64,000 nucleotides of DNA from Rhabditoides inermis. Taxonomy: Eukaryota; Nematoda; Chromadorea; Rhabditida; Rhabditidae. Both the position numbers and the translations under genes were made by a program. Under the pieces are notes generated by a model. That model worked only from the letters and a program-made list of their open reading frames with translations, was not told the DNA's origin and did no database searches. The stretch spans positions 124,001 to 188,000 of the forward strand of contig CAWZYM010000395.1 of assembly GCA_963966185.1 (NCBI GenBank), given 5' to 3'. This document shows positions 39,284 through 52,321 of the stretch, one piece after another; the first letter of the stretch is position 1; each line of letters starts with the position of its first letter.

Positions 39284-40010
39284 ACAAACCTCCAGTTGCA
39301 CACAGATTCCCCAATACCATATGACCTATCCTTTCTCAGAGATACCCTCAGAGTTTCATGTATTTAATTGTTCCCTCACAGTTATATTGCCCTCCGCTTT
39401 GTGTTATCGGAAGTTTTTTTTTGTTATCAGAGATATCGTGTATTGTTATGCTCATCAGATGAGGAGAGATAATAAACATGTTTAATGTTGAGGTGTTGCT
39501 TTCAAATATTATATCCATGGACCTGGAGGTTCCTTATATATCGCCGCCTTCTCCTCCTTCCCCTCTATTCCACGTGGATGCCGGAATTTAGTCGCAGCCG
39601 GCATAATTACAGGTATTTATTGTGTTTGGAGGTGGGCGATGACGCGTGCCCCCATAATTGAGCTGATTCTTCTTTGATGCCACCGGCTCCCCTGACCCCA
39701 TGATGAAAACGAGACATAGTTGGTTGGACAACACGGATAAACAAGAAAAATGAAACGATTACCTGTTTATGAAATGGGTTGTCTTTGGAGGCACAAATGA
39801 GGATAGAGATGTGAGAATGTCTTGATAGTATGCATATGCCGTGTCCTTTCACAGGTATGGGACACGGGCGCTCTTGTCTGGCCCCGCCCCTTTGACCGCC
39901 CGCCCCTTCACAAACACCCACACTGCCATCATCGATCGATCCCCCCTCAACGCTTCTAATCTCATCTACATATTGTTATTTCATCTATTTTATTCGACTA
40001 TGACTGGGTG
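39284..40010. other. 3' UTR and intergenic spacer
   Basis: Contains the AATAAA at 39471-39476 for the integrase-like gene and the promoter region of the bark-type gene. No exon is seen on either strand. Confidence 0.55.
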
Positions 40011-43000
40011 ATGGGCGTGTTGTTATTGGTATCCGTCTTCTTCGCGGGTGTTCTCTCGCAGGGGCAGTTTCCCCTGCCTGCCCTGCCCCGTCTGCCTATT
40101 CGGAACACCATAGCTGGAGTCTACTCGGCCAATCAGACGCTCTTCTTCCGAAACTCTCCCTACAGGTTGCCTCCTCTCTCCTTTTCTCTCCACTCATTCC
40201 CATTTTGCAGAGTGACAGCTGATCTGATAGTGGAAGCGGGCGCTACTCTCACTATCGAGACGGGAGTCCAGATCTATTTCGATACTGGCGTCGGATTGAA
40301 AGTCAAGGGAGCCATCCAAGCAATCGTGGGTAGATCACATGCTATCATTTTTAGTTCCTGTTCCATTTGATCTTCTATGTGTGCATAGTGACTCTTTGTT
40401 GGGGGAGAAGCGTATAGTGTGTGTGGAGGTGTCTTCTTCCTGCTGATTCATCGATGACTATGCATTGCATGAATGTCTCGCTGGCTTTCTTCTGTCGTGT
40501 GCTCTATGCTTATAGCTTATCAATATCGATTGCGCAACCCAGGTGCCCCCTCTGATCGCTTGCCCTTATACCCGTTTCATAACTCTTTTTATGGGCGCTA
40601 AACGGTAACGGCTAAATCCATAAGCGCTATTGTATCATATTTGCATATTTCTCATGCTGCGAGAAACGAGCGCCGCGAAATTCGACGCTTGTCCGCAAAC
40701 AAACGTTTCTGCTCCCACCTGTCTCCTCTCTCTCCCTCTCGCATGCGCTCGCCCACTCTCTCCCTGTTTGTCTTACATAAGAGCAACCAGGTAGCACAAC
40801 AACACCACTGTGTGTGAACAGGTCCTCTGTATGTGGGAGTGATTGAGGAGTTGCACGGGAATGTGATCGGCTGGCAGGCTGCCAGAAGTGAGGCGAGGCA
40901 ATTGCCCGTATTTGCATACGGATCAATGGATGAGAGAGTGTCTGTCTGTGACCCTCAGGTAGCGAGCACCGATCGATAATGAGTGTGTGCGTGAGTGGGT
41001 GAGATCCGGCAGATCTACATGCTGATTAGATGAGAACAGTGAGGACACGGGGAAATATTTCAACACAAACAAAAACTTTTTTCAGGGCAATGAGTTCGCA
41101 CACATCTCGATGCTTCCATTTCAAGAACAGATCAACTACGATGACTCGCGACCGAGATTCCGGTAAGATTGAACTGTGTTTTCGTTTTGTATGGTCATGT
41201 TGCAGTCTGGTGGACGGTCCCTCCGTTCGGCAGGGTCGGCTACAGATGATGGTCCGCGACCGATGGAGAGCCGTCTGCACGCAACTCACAAAGTAAGACG
41301 CATTCCGGTGTGATCATGTGTTTCATACTTTGTTTCCTTTTGACGTCTCATTCCTTCTCTCTTTCCAGCTGGACGTCAGTGGACACGGGCTCGGCGTGTC
41401 GCTCGATGGGCTACGGCGACGGAGGTCAGTTCCTTCTCATCTCACACAAAAACGTGGTGCAAATCCGTGGGAACACGTCAATTATATCCCCTCTCTCTTC
41501 CACTCTATTTTCGCCGCCGCGCCTAGTTTTTCTCCCGTATTCAACAGTCTGGTTTTTTTTTTGCGCGTGCCGATGTGTGAGGTCCGATTTGTAACATGCT
41601 TGAAACGTATCTCACCTGTTCGCAGTTCCTTCGCGCAGTGCCTGTGTGTGTGTGTGTGTGTTTTTCTCGTTCGCGGTTGGGGCATAAATCAAATGGGATA
41701 GGGTTGGCACGATAGTGGAAAGGAATAGAAGGGAAAGGAGGGGACAGGCAAGGTCAGACACTCTCTTTGTCTGCCAAGCCAACGAAGGAATTAGGCAGAG
41801 GATATAGGTTACGCTGCCGTAAACCCATAAACGAAATGCGCGGATTATGGAGAGACATTGACGAGAGAAATAGAGTTTATGATTACAGGATTCTGGAAAT
41901 GGTACCGCCGGAACAACGACACCTACCCTGTGGCGCTTCCCCGTCCGGGCTGTGGACCGAGCGCCAAGGGTCTCCTCGAGTGCCCGGGACTTCAGGATGA
42001 AACCCGCATTCCACTGGGAGAGAACCTATGCCAGGTTGGTGCTGTGGTTTAGATCTGTTTTCAATTTCATTTTGTAGGGAGAGGACGACCTCGGCCTGTT
42101 TTGCTGGGGCCAGCCGACGTTCACCGGATGGGCTAGGCACTGGAAGGGATTGCAAATATTCAACTCGCCGTTCCACTATGCGCACTCCGACCCCGATATG
42201 GTCGCCGTGCATAGAGAGAGCGACAGCAGACTGGAATTCGTCGACATTGTCTACGCGGGATATGACGGGTGGGGAGGAGAGAAGGAAGAAAGAGAGTGGC
42301 AGGAACGAATGGAAGTATTACAGGTTGACAAAGAACGCGACAGCAGCGTTGTGGATAGAAGGTGTCCCGCCTATCATGAACGGCATTCGTGTGGAGCGGA
42401 GTGCGAGGGACGGAGTGTACATCTACGAACCCAGCGGGCCAGTCATGCTCACTAACTCCACACTCATACACAACAGAGGACACGGTGGGTGTGAGAAGTG
42501 AGAGGGAGAGGAACACGGATGTTCAGGTCTGGCAGTGGACAACACGACAGACGGCAGAGTGTTCGTGAACAGTACGGTGATAGCTGGCAACTGGGGAGAC
42601 GGAGTGTGGTACCGACAGCGACACGGACCCGTCGACATTGTCCAGTCCAGTGAGTCGAGCATCATTGTATCATGGGTTTTTTCTTAATGTATAATGCATG
42701 TATGCATCGTTTGCAGAGGGTTCTCTGTATGAAGTGAATCGCGAGGAGCCGCGTGCGGATATCTGTCGGGTGCACTCTCTCCCACACAACGCCTTCTTCC
42801 CCCATCTGCTGCGAGCCAAGCTGGACAACGGCACGTTCATCGAGGCAGGAGAGAAGAGCCAGTGCTACATGGTGAGCCATTAATCATTATTTTCCATGCT
42901 TATTGTTTCTATTCAGACGGTATCTTTACCTCCGCGCCTCCCGTACACGTACTCTGTGCAGTTTGTGTCTATCACGAATGCGAACCCTGCTGACTCGTCG

Positions 43001-46000
43001 ACCTCTCTTGTGTTGTGTGATGGGAACGAGGAGGGCACGGGCTGCCAGGGCAGAGAGCGCCTCCGTGTGCCCATCCAGGAGGGGAAGTACCCACAGAGTG
43101 TCGCCATCAAGTCATCGGGGCTGCCTCTGCTGCTGTCTCTCGAGCACTCTCTTCCGGGCGGCGGCAGTGGCCATCTTCTGGCTGACATCGATGTGTCGTT
43201 CCGCGTCTATGCGTCTGTCATCGACAAGGCGCACTACGGACTCAACATCACCAACTCCATTGTCCACGACAACCTCGGCAGCGGTGAGTCATATTCATTT
43301 GTGGTAGTTTGGTTGAATACTATTCTCTGTAGGCGTTCACGTGTCGGACATCCGGGAGCGCACATCTCTGTCGAATGTGACCGTCACCGAGAACCAGGGA
43401 TACGCAGGGTTCCTCGTCGATGTGAGTCTTTCTTACACTTTTCATGTTCAATTATATGGGTGTAGAGTGGCGCTGCTGATATCTGGCTGAACGACACCCG
43501 TCTCATCTCCAACTGGGGAGACGGAATGAACGTCTCGTTCGCGGGTGGAGCAGTGAACGTGAACGGAACTGAGATACGCGGCAACCGGTGGAGAGGTGAG
43601 GCGACCATCCTCCTGTTCCCTACTCATCCCTGTCGTTGCAGGCGCGGCATTTCACTTCAACTCCACCCTCCCCTTCCTGCCCCTCCACCACGAGATCGTG
43701 TTCAAGGGCCGGCCGTCGAACAACATCTTCTACCTGCCCACGAGGGTCGTCGAGAACCTATGGGGAGGCATACTCGTCGGAAACTTCTGCTATCCCACTA
43801 CCAGCAACATCCAGCCAAAAGTAGGCATGGCAGCAAAGATGGCGAGCATGCATGTATTGTAGGTGTTGATCTCGTGGGTGGAGTTGCTGCACAATCGCTA
43901 CCATCCCGCCCTCGAGGTGCACTCCTGCAGACAGCCGGCAGCCAGGGTAGTCGTCGACGTCACCGGAAACAGAATCGAGGGTGAGTGGCTTTTGAATAAT
44001 ATTTCACTTATTTTACACTATCGTGTTTCAGGCAACTCTGGCATGGGCGTGCGTATTTCTCCGGCGACGGAGATATCAGCTGTGATCTCCAGCAATCAGT
44101 TCCTCAACAACAACGACACGGCGCTGTTCGTGCGAAACGCACAGAACCCGGAACTAGGAGGACTGAGAGCAAATGTGAGTGACTTACTCATATGCGATTT
44201 TGATTTCTCAATTTCAGGTGACAATCTCGAAGAACTCGTTCAAGTTCAACCGCGCCAAGTACATCATCTCCATCGGAATGAACGAGGACAGCCGCACACA
44301 GTCGCTCGTGTTTAACCAGCAAAACGAGGTAGGCCACCTATTCCGAGTTATGCATTCCATAATCTGTTCAGATCCGCGAGAACATAGTGTGGAACCCGTT
44401 TCCGCACCTCCGCCCCCGCTCCACTCCCTATGCCGCTATGGTCGTCTCCTCCAGCAATGTCAAGATACACAGGAACTGCTTCAAGAACCCGGCGGCAGAG
44501 TATGAGATCGCTGCTGAACTGCAGGTGAGTGGAAGAAAGGAGGAAGAGAGAAGTGACACGATTCTTTCAGGAGCACGCCAAGGGTATCGATGCACGGGAG
44601 AACAACTGGGGCTCGCCCACACCTGCCATCTTCATGAAGAAGATATTCGATCAGGTAAAGTATTGATTTGAAAAAGGTAACGCAATGACGCTGTTCAGTT
44701 CAACCGCTATTCGCTCGCGACCATCGATGTGAACCCGTACGCGGCAGTGTGCAACCAGCGCAGCCCCCATATCACTCTCATACAGGAGTACTACAGGGAG
44801 TTCCAGCACGCGTCGCAGCCGTTCGTCCTCGGAGGAACCGTCTACGAGAACCACGACCTGCCGCCGGGAAGGTAGGCGAATGCGATTCTGTATTGTACTA
44901 CGATTTATGTCTAGGTATACCGTGACTGACGACATCCATATCATTCCCGGCGCGAAGCTGACGATTGCCCCTGGAAGCACCCTGGAGTTTCACGATGGAG
45001 TCGGCATGTTGGTGCAGGTAAGAGAGAAACGCATAATCTATCTCGATAATATCAAATGAAGTATGCTGAAACCGAGTTTTATGGATGAGTTTCAGGGAGA
45101 ACTGGCCCGCACCGAGTTCTACGGTCCGGGCAAACAGGTGGTGTTCACTGCGAAGCCGTTCACTCTGCCCGGCTCGGAGCGAGTGCGACTGGTGGACGAG
45201 GACGGGAACGACGGGGTGACGGAGGGACGGCTGGAGGTGCTCATCAACGACGAGTGGGGCACGGTGTGCAACAGGTCGTGGACCGCCGCGCACGCCTCCC
45301 TCGCATGCAACCAGATGGGGCTGGTGCTGGACGGGGAACACTTCGAGAACTGGCGCATATTCCCCTCCAAGGGAGAGAAAAACATGCTCGTCGACAACGT
45401 ACGGTGCGAGGAGAACGAGGTATGTTTACGATTCACTCTCATGATTGTAGTATGTTCCACTCGTCTCTGCTATTGAATATAATTCGTAATGGTTTGACCC
45501 TTCACCTCCTCATTCAGGTGGACATTACTCGATGTCGGCATGATGGGGTGGAGTTGAACGTGGGTGCGGGCTGTCGGGCTACGGAGGTGGTGGGTGTGCG
45601 GTGTTTGGAGCCGCGGTGGGCGGGCGTGCGATACTCGCTCCTCGCTAATCCACCCACTGTCACCGGACAGAGCACCATGAACCACTGGACTATCGAGAAG
45701 GTGAGAATGACAACACATTATTTGACTTATTTGAAGTTTTCGTTTAAAAAAGTTAAAAAAGTTTTTTGCAGTTTTTTTAAAAGAAAATAATTTGATTGTT
45801 GAGGCAATGTGAGTTACGATAGAAAATATCTTGGAGAATAATTAGTTTTTGTTGAATAAATAAGCGTTACGGTAGGAAATTATCTATGAGAATAATTACA
45901 TCTTGTTCAGTGAATAAGCGTTACGGTAGGAAAATGTCTAGGAGAATAATTAGATTTCGTTTAGTAAAATAGCATTACGGTAGGAAATTATCTAGGCGAA

Positions 46001-49000
46001 TAATTCGATCTTGTTTAGTAAATAAGCGTTACGGTAGAAAATTATCTAGGAGAATAATTCGATCTTGTTCAGTAAATAACATTACGGTAGGAAATTATCT
46101 AGGCGAATAATTCGATCGTGTTTAGTAAATATGCGTTACGGTAGAAAAAGAATGAGATCTTGTTGAGTAATCAAGAGGTACGGTAGGAAAATATCTCGGA
46201 GAATTATTAGTTCTTTTTATTGAGTATACATGGTATACGGTAGGAAAAACTGTAATTACAAATCAATAATTTGGAAAAATGAAACATTTAACCTTTTTTT
46301 TGGAATATATCACTTTCAGGCGGGTCTGTTCGACTTCCGCCGTTCCGTGTTCTCGCCCGCCCTCCAGATCGATTGGAACTATCACTCGTTCGAACACCTC
46401 ATTATCCGAGACAACTTCTGGAACGGAATTGGTGAGTGTTTATTATACAATTTTTTTACAATTACACACAAGCATTGCAGACGTGATCTACAACGATCTG
46501 ACTCGCAAGCCGGCGTTCCGTCACTGTTCGGTGCGGGGCAACCGACGGCACGGAGTGAGCCTGCGATCAGTCGGAATCACTCTGCAGAACGTGAGTTTTT
46601 TCAACTAGCGGTCTCTTACACACACATTGTGTTTGTAGATGACAGTGTCTGGGAACGGGCTGGCCGGCTTCCGATACGACGCCTCCCTGTCTGCCTCCAC
46701 CCAGAGGGACATCTCCTCCTGGCTGTCGATGAGGGAACAGCCAGAGCTGGAAGCGAACAACGTCATCGCCATACCCAACAACACCATCGACAAGATCGAG
46801 GTGTTCGAGTCGCAGCTCAACCAGCGCAAGTTCCTCGTCGCCAAGCCAACCGCTGAATGCCCCGAAGGTGGGTTGAGCATGTTCAATCAGATTCACTGTG
46901 TGCGTTTCAGTTCCACACGAGCCGTGTGTCTACGAGGTTGAAATATCTGCGAGTGGATACGAATACGGGCTGGCCAGCAAGATCGCCATACAGGTACGAT
47001 TGACATTGATCGATGTGATGTGTCATCTGTCTAGATCGTGAACCCTGTGTCGAATGTGTCGGACGAGGATGCGGTGTTCTGGGAGCAGGGTGGACGGTGA
47101 GTGTACGAGGGCAGAGGAGAGAGAGATGACGAGTGTGTTTTGAGTGAGTGGTCGGCGCGCCGGGATCAGCTGCACTTCCCGCTGCTCTCTCGCGGCAACA
47201 GCCTCCGCATGCGCTACACCCGCAGTCAGGGCAGCCCCCAGCTCGTGCTACTCGTTCTCTACCTCGACGGTCAGCATACTATTGTCATTGATCTCCTCAT
47301 TGTCTCTATTTCAGCGCAAGAATATCTTGACCGATTTGTGCACGTGTACGAGTCGGTGGTTGACGGAAACCAGTACGGACTGGCTTCCGTCCACCACTCG
47401 AATCTCTCCTACGCAGACGGCACACTCACCAACAGGGCGGCAGACGAGAAGATATGGTTCCAGAAGGTACAATACTCACTGTTCCATTATCTAACATGTG
47501 CCAAATTCAGACGAACTTCACTCGCAACACGGAGGCAGTGTTTTGGATAAACAGCCCGCAGCACGCCGTCGTACCAGGAACGCCGATTGCGGAGGTATGT
47601 GGTGTAGTCGATGCATTCATAAACATCTCGTTATAGATCACCTACCACCTCGACAACTGCTCCATCCACCACAACAACGGACCCGTCATCGAGGTATCGT
47701 CTTCCCTCTCCTATCCCCTTTTACCCTTTTCTGAATCGAGCAATTTCAGGTGCACCGCGATCTGTTCTCGTCTGCCAACGTGTTCCACTGGAATCTGTGG
47801 TCGAACACGTTTTGGTCGAATGCGGGCAGTGGAATCGCCGTGCGACTGCCGGACACATACGATCTGCTCGCCAGACAGACACACTCATTCCTCGTGAGTG
47901 GAGAGACATTAGGAAACATCTCATTCCATGTTTCAGATGACGGAGAACAGATTCGAGGAGAACAGCGACTTCTTCGTGTTGCTGGACGGATTCCACTGCT
48001 TCGCCAACGTGTCGTCGAACAACTTCACTCGCAACGAGGCGAGAGAGAGCAGTGGTATGCTGGAGATACGCGGCATGGAGAAACACGTCATAGCGGAGAG
48101 GAACAGGTTCAACGACAATTGGGTAAGCTATTCACCTCTGTTCTCATGTTTATGCTTTTTACAGGGTCACTGGATGCTGCGTCTCGCCTCCTTCTCCCAG
48201 TCCACTCGATCCGACGGACGAGCCTGGCCCGCACTCATACAGTACAACTACTTCCAGAACAACCGGTTCATAAATGTGAGTCATTTCATTATGAATTCCG
48301 ATTGATGATTGATTCAGGAGTCTGACGAGTACGTGGACATGCGACCACGCAGCTACGCGATCGGAGTGTTCGGGGCGCAGACTGCGGATGTGCACTTCAA
48401 CAGAGTACACAACAGACTCATGGACTTTGAGATGGTGGCGGGAACAACGGTGAGTACGCTTGATTTTGTAGACAACTACTTTCATGGTGTTTTACCCACT
48501 CGATTTAGCCGTCGCGTGTTCCCGGCTGGCTGAACTGCTCGCACAACTGGTGGGGGATGGGGAACGAGGCGGAGATTCGACAGAGAGTGTTCGATGTGGA
48601 CGACTGGAACATATACTCGGCCGCCCACTTCTCACCCTACTACACTTCCGAGGAACAGTTCATCAACTTCTGGTGGAAGCCGAACAAGGGTCAGCTGGCG
48701 GATGCGGTGGACGCGGAGCCGGGAGAGCACGACCTCCACGGAAGACTGCACGTCAACAAGACACTGACGACGACAAGAGAGCGGTGGAACGACTTCCCAC
48801 ACTACTACAAGCCATACCGGTAAGGAGCGGAAATGGAGATAGATGATGCGAGTGTTTACAGTCCGTACCGCATCACCCGTGATCTGACAATCATGCCGGG
48901 CGCGACTCTGTCTATCGAAAAGGGAGTGGAGGTCCACGTGTGGCCAGGAGTTCGCATCCTCGTCCTAGGCAACCTCGTTGCCGATGGAACATACTGGGAG

Positions 49001-52000
49001 CCGATCAGGTATAGTGAAATCGAAATTATGATTTTGTAAAACAATGTTTTCAGGTTCAAACCGATCAACACGACCGAGTACTTGGAGGTGAAGGGAGAGA
49101 TTGCTTCCCGCTACAGGCGGGCACTCCCCACCAGGCATAGACGCGCCAATCGGTACGATAGTGATGCACAACTTTCCTATTCCGCTTTCTTCTTGCAGTG
49201 CCCGTTTGGATCCCGTCTACCGCGATTTCCCTCCGCTCTACCGTGACGACCCATACTACCAGCGCTTCACTCTCTCACTCACCAGCAACGGCACCATCCA
49301 TGGTCGCAGCGGATTCCTGCAGATCCACAATGCCACCACCGGAGAGATCGTTCCCTCGTGCGATCGACAGTTCACTGTGAGGAACGCTATTGTGGCGTGT
49401 CGCCAGCTGGGCTTCGACACGAACAACGCGTACCACTGGGTAACTCCTCGGTGGGAGTACAACCCGCAGATCCGGCTGGTGAAGACGTACGCGGAGCCGA
49501 GAGAGTGCAGGGGAGACGAGCCGAGTCTCGACCGATGCCCCCTCCGACTGTCCGGCAACGACAGCGAGTGGATGTGCATGGACAACGAACACTTCAACTA
49601 TGTCTACTGCGGAGAACAGGAGGCGCTCAGCAAGGAATACATCGGACACTGGGGAGGCATCACATTCGCCAGTGTAGACCTGGAGATGGCACACTCGGAG
49701 AGAGGTCAGTTAGAGAGATGCAGAGAAATAGAAGGGAAATCAGAGAAGAGATGGAGAAATCAAAATGTAATGATTGATGTTGCTTTTCAGAATCATCTGT
49801 GCTTCGCCACGTTGAGATCGTGGGAGGCGGAGCCGCGCACAACGAGACCCTCTACCAGGCTGCCCTGCAGCTCATCCGAAGGGAGCCCATACTCGACTCT
49901 GTCAACGTCACCAACAGCAGCATGCATGGAATACAGGTACTGCCAGTCAAGCTTGTATGTCACAGACCAACATAAACATACACATTGCAGGTGATCGCTC
50001 CTCGAGAGAAAGTGATCCTCAACCGAGTCAACGTAACTGACAACCGAGGAACAGCTGTCTCCGTCCTCACTACTAACCTCCAGGCAACAACTGGCAATCA
50101 AGGTAGGAATGGTATGAGTGACGGTTTCACATGACTTTCTAGATCCTCCCATCTCTCCCCTCTCCCTGCCCTATCATCCTGTTGGAATGCTTGATGCGTG
50201 CGCTGTGGATAAGAAGATAGAAGTCAGCGGTGAGTGAATCATCATCTAATTGGTTTTATTTTTTTGTTTGCAGGCCGCATTCTTCTCTTCTACAAGTACG
50301 ACAGTCGGCCGGTGGATTGCGTGAAGATATTCACAGCGAACGGCCGGAAACTCGCATTCCGATTCATACAGGTATGTCAAAGCAATCTCTCAATCCTTTC
50401 AGTGATTGTTGTTCAGGTGAATCTCTATTCGTCTTCGACGGACCTGGGCAGGGCGGATGCAGTGCGCGTCTGCTCATCACCATCCTTCCATCCAAACACA
50501 ATGATTGGTAAGTGACATTTAAAGCGGAAGACAAACTCAAATCTAGGCCTAGATTTTGCCTCAGAAACACCTCAGATTTGTATCAGAGTGTCGGAAAGTG
50601 GGTCAGATTTTGCTTCAGATTTTGCCTCAGATTGTCTCCCCAGCCTCAGAAAAAGGGTCAGATTGTTGCTTGCCGCCAAAAGGTGGCGAATTTGAGATTG
50701 GTCTCGCAGAGAATCTGAGGGTATGGCTGCTTTCTGGGCCGCCCATCCTTGGCGCGCTTTTCTGAACCTGGACGGTGTGCTGACTGGCAAAATGCCCGTT
50801 ACCATGTCCCCAATTTCGCAGTGGGACAAATCGAGATTTGGCCTCTTTCGGCGGGAAGCAACAATCTGACCCTATTTCTGAGGCTGGTGAAACAATCTGA
50901 GGCAAAATCTGAGGCAAATATGACCCAAAATCTGAACCTGTTTCTGACACTCAGATACAAATCTGAGGCTGTTTCTGACCCTAAGATTTGAGTCTGTCCG
51001 CTACTTAGTTAAAGGAACAGTGGCGACTTGTTTCTGCCACAACCTGCCACAACTCCTCGTTTTCACAAGAGCAAAACATTTGGCGGTGACCGGAATCGAA
51101 CCCGCGGAGATCGGGTGCCACAACGCAGCGCACATGCACTGAGCCAAGAAGCAAGTGACCTGGAGTTGTTTATTTGCAGTCATCTCTCCGACCCCAGTTT
51201 TTGCAGTGAAGCGTTGGCGGGAAATTCAAATTTTGAGCTGCATTCTCGGCAGTTGCAGAATCGAAAGTTACGCAGAATCGTCGTTCTTTCGCAAAAATTG
51301 CAAATGTGTTAGGATAATATGATTTTTAATAATACTCCGAGTCGAAAATAAGTCGCCACTGTTGCTTTAAATGGTACTTTTATAACATTGTGTTTAGGCG
51401 AGTACCGTTCCGACCTGTCATCAGCGGAGCAGCAGCGCGTGTTTTCGAGGAGTGCGCAAGCAGAGGTGAGATTGGAACTGGGTGGGGCGACAGTGTGGAA
51501 GAACTGCTTCTAGACCCTCGCCGTCCACGTTCGGGCGACGGCGGCCGACGGCCAGTACGGGTTCATCGCAGAGGTATCAACACTGCCCTCCACACCCGAC
51601 AACAGTGAGTGCCATACTCGAATATCTTCAATGTTCCATGTTGTTCAGACCCAGGGGAGGAAGTGTCGTTGCGAGGCTGTCGACTGGACAGGAATGAGAG
51701 GGGCGGTCTGCTGTACCAGCATCTGGGTGAGATGGCGCCGGCTGTTCTCGTCGAGGACTGCTCCCTCTCATTCAATGGAATGAACCTATTCGGAAACGTC
51801 AGCACCAGCAGTCAGGCGGCACAGTTCTCACTCCACAACACGATGGTGAGTGGAGTGAAAAGGAGGACCTGAAACCTGATTGATTAATGTTTTCAGACGC
51901 TGCTCTTCCGAGGCAATTCTGTCGCGCACAACATCGGAGGACTGCTCGTCAACGCCAAGAGCTCGAGTGCTGTCGCTAGGTGATAATGCATGAAATAGTC

Positions 52001-52233
52001 AAATAGTATGAACTAACTCTTATTTTGTCAGACTGAACGCGATCGTGAAGGGCAATCTGTTCTCGTTCAACAACAACTGCACCACGCTCGCATTCCTCGG
52101 AAACAACTATCAGGTGAGTGATACAATTATACATTGTTCTACTATGTATTAACTATTAGATGGTGACCTTGGTGAACAACATCATCTCGCTCAACTATGC
52201 GCTCTACTACGACACTATGCTGGTGCAGGTAAG

Positions 52234-52321
<88 letters not shown>

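Noticed and set aside
39607..39921. 104-codon minus-strand frame in the spacer
   Set aside because: No splice context or conserved motif; probably chance.
51085..51155. Functional minus-strand tRNA
   Set aside because: A and B boxes are present but the anticodon arm does not form a standard stem and 7-nt loop.
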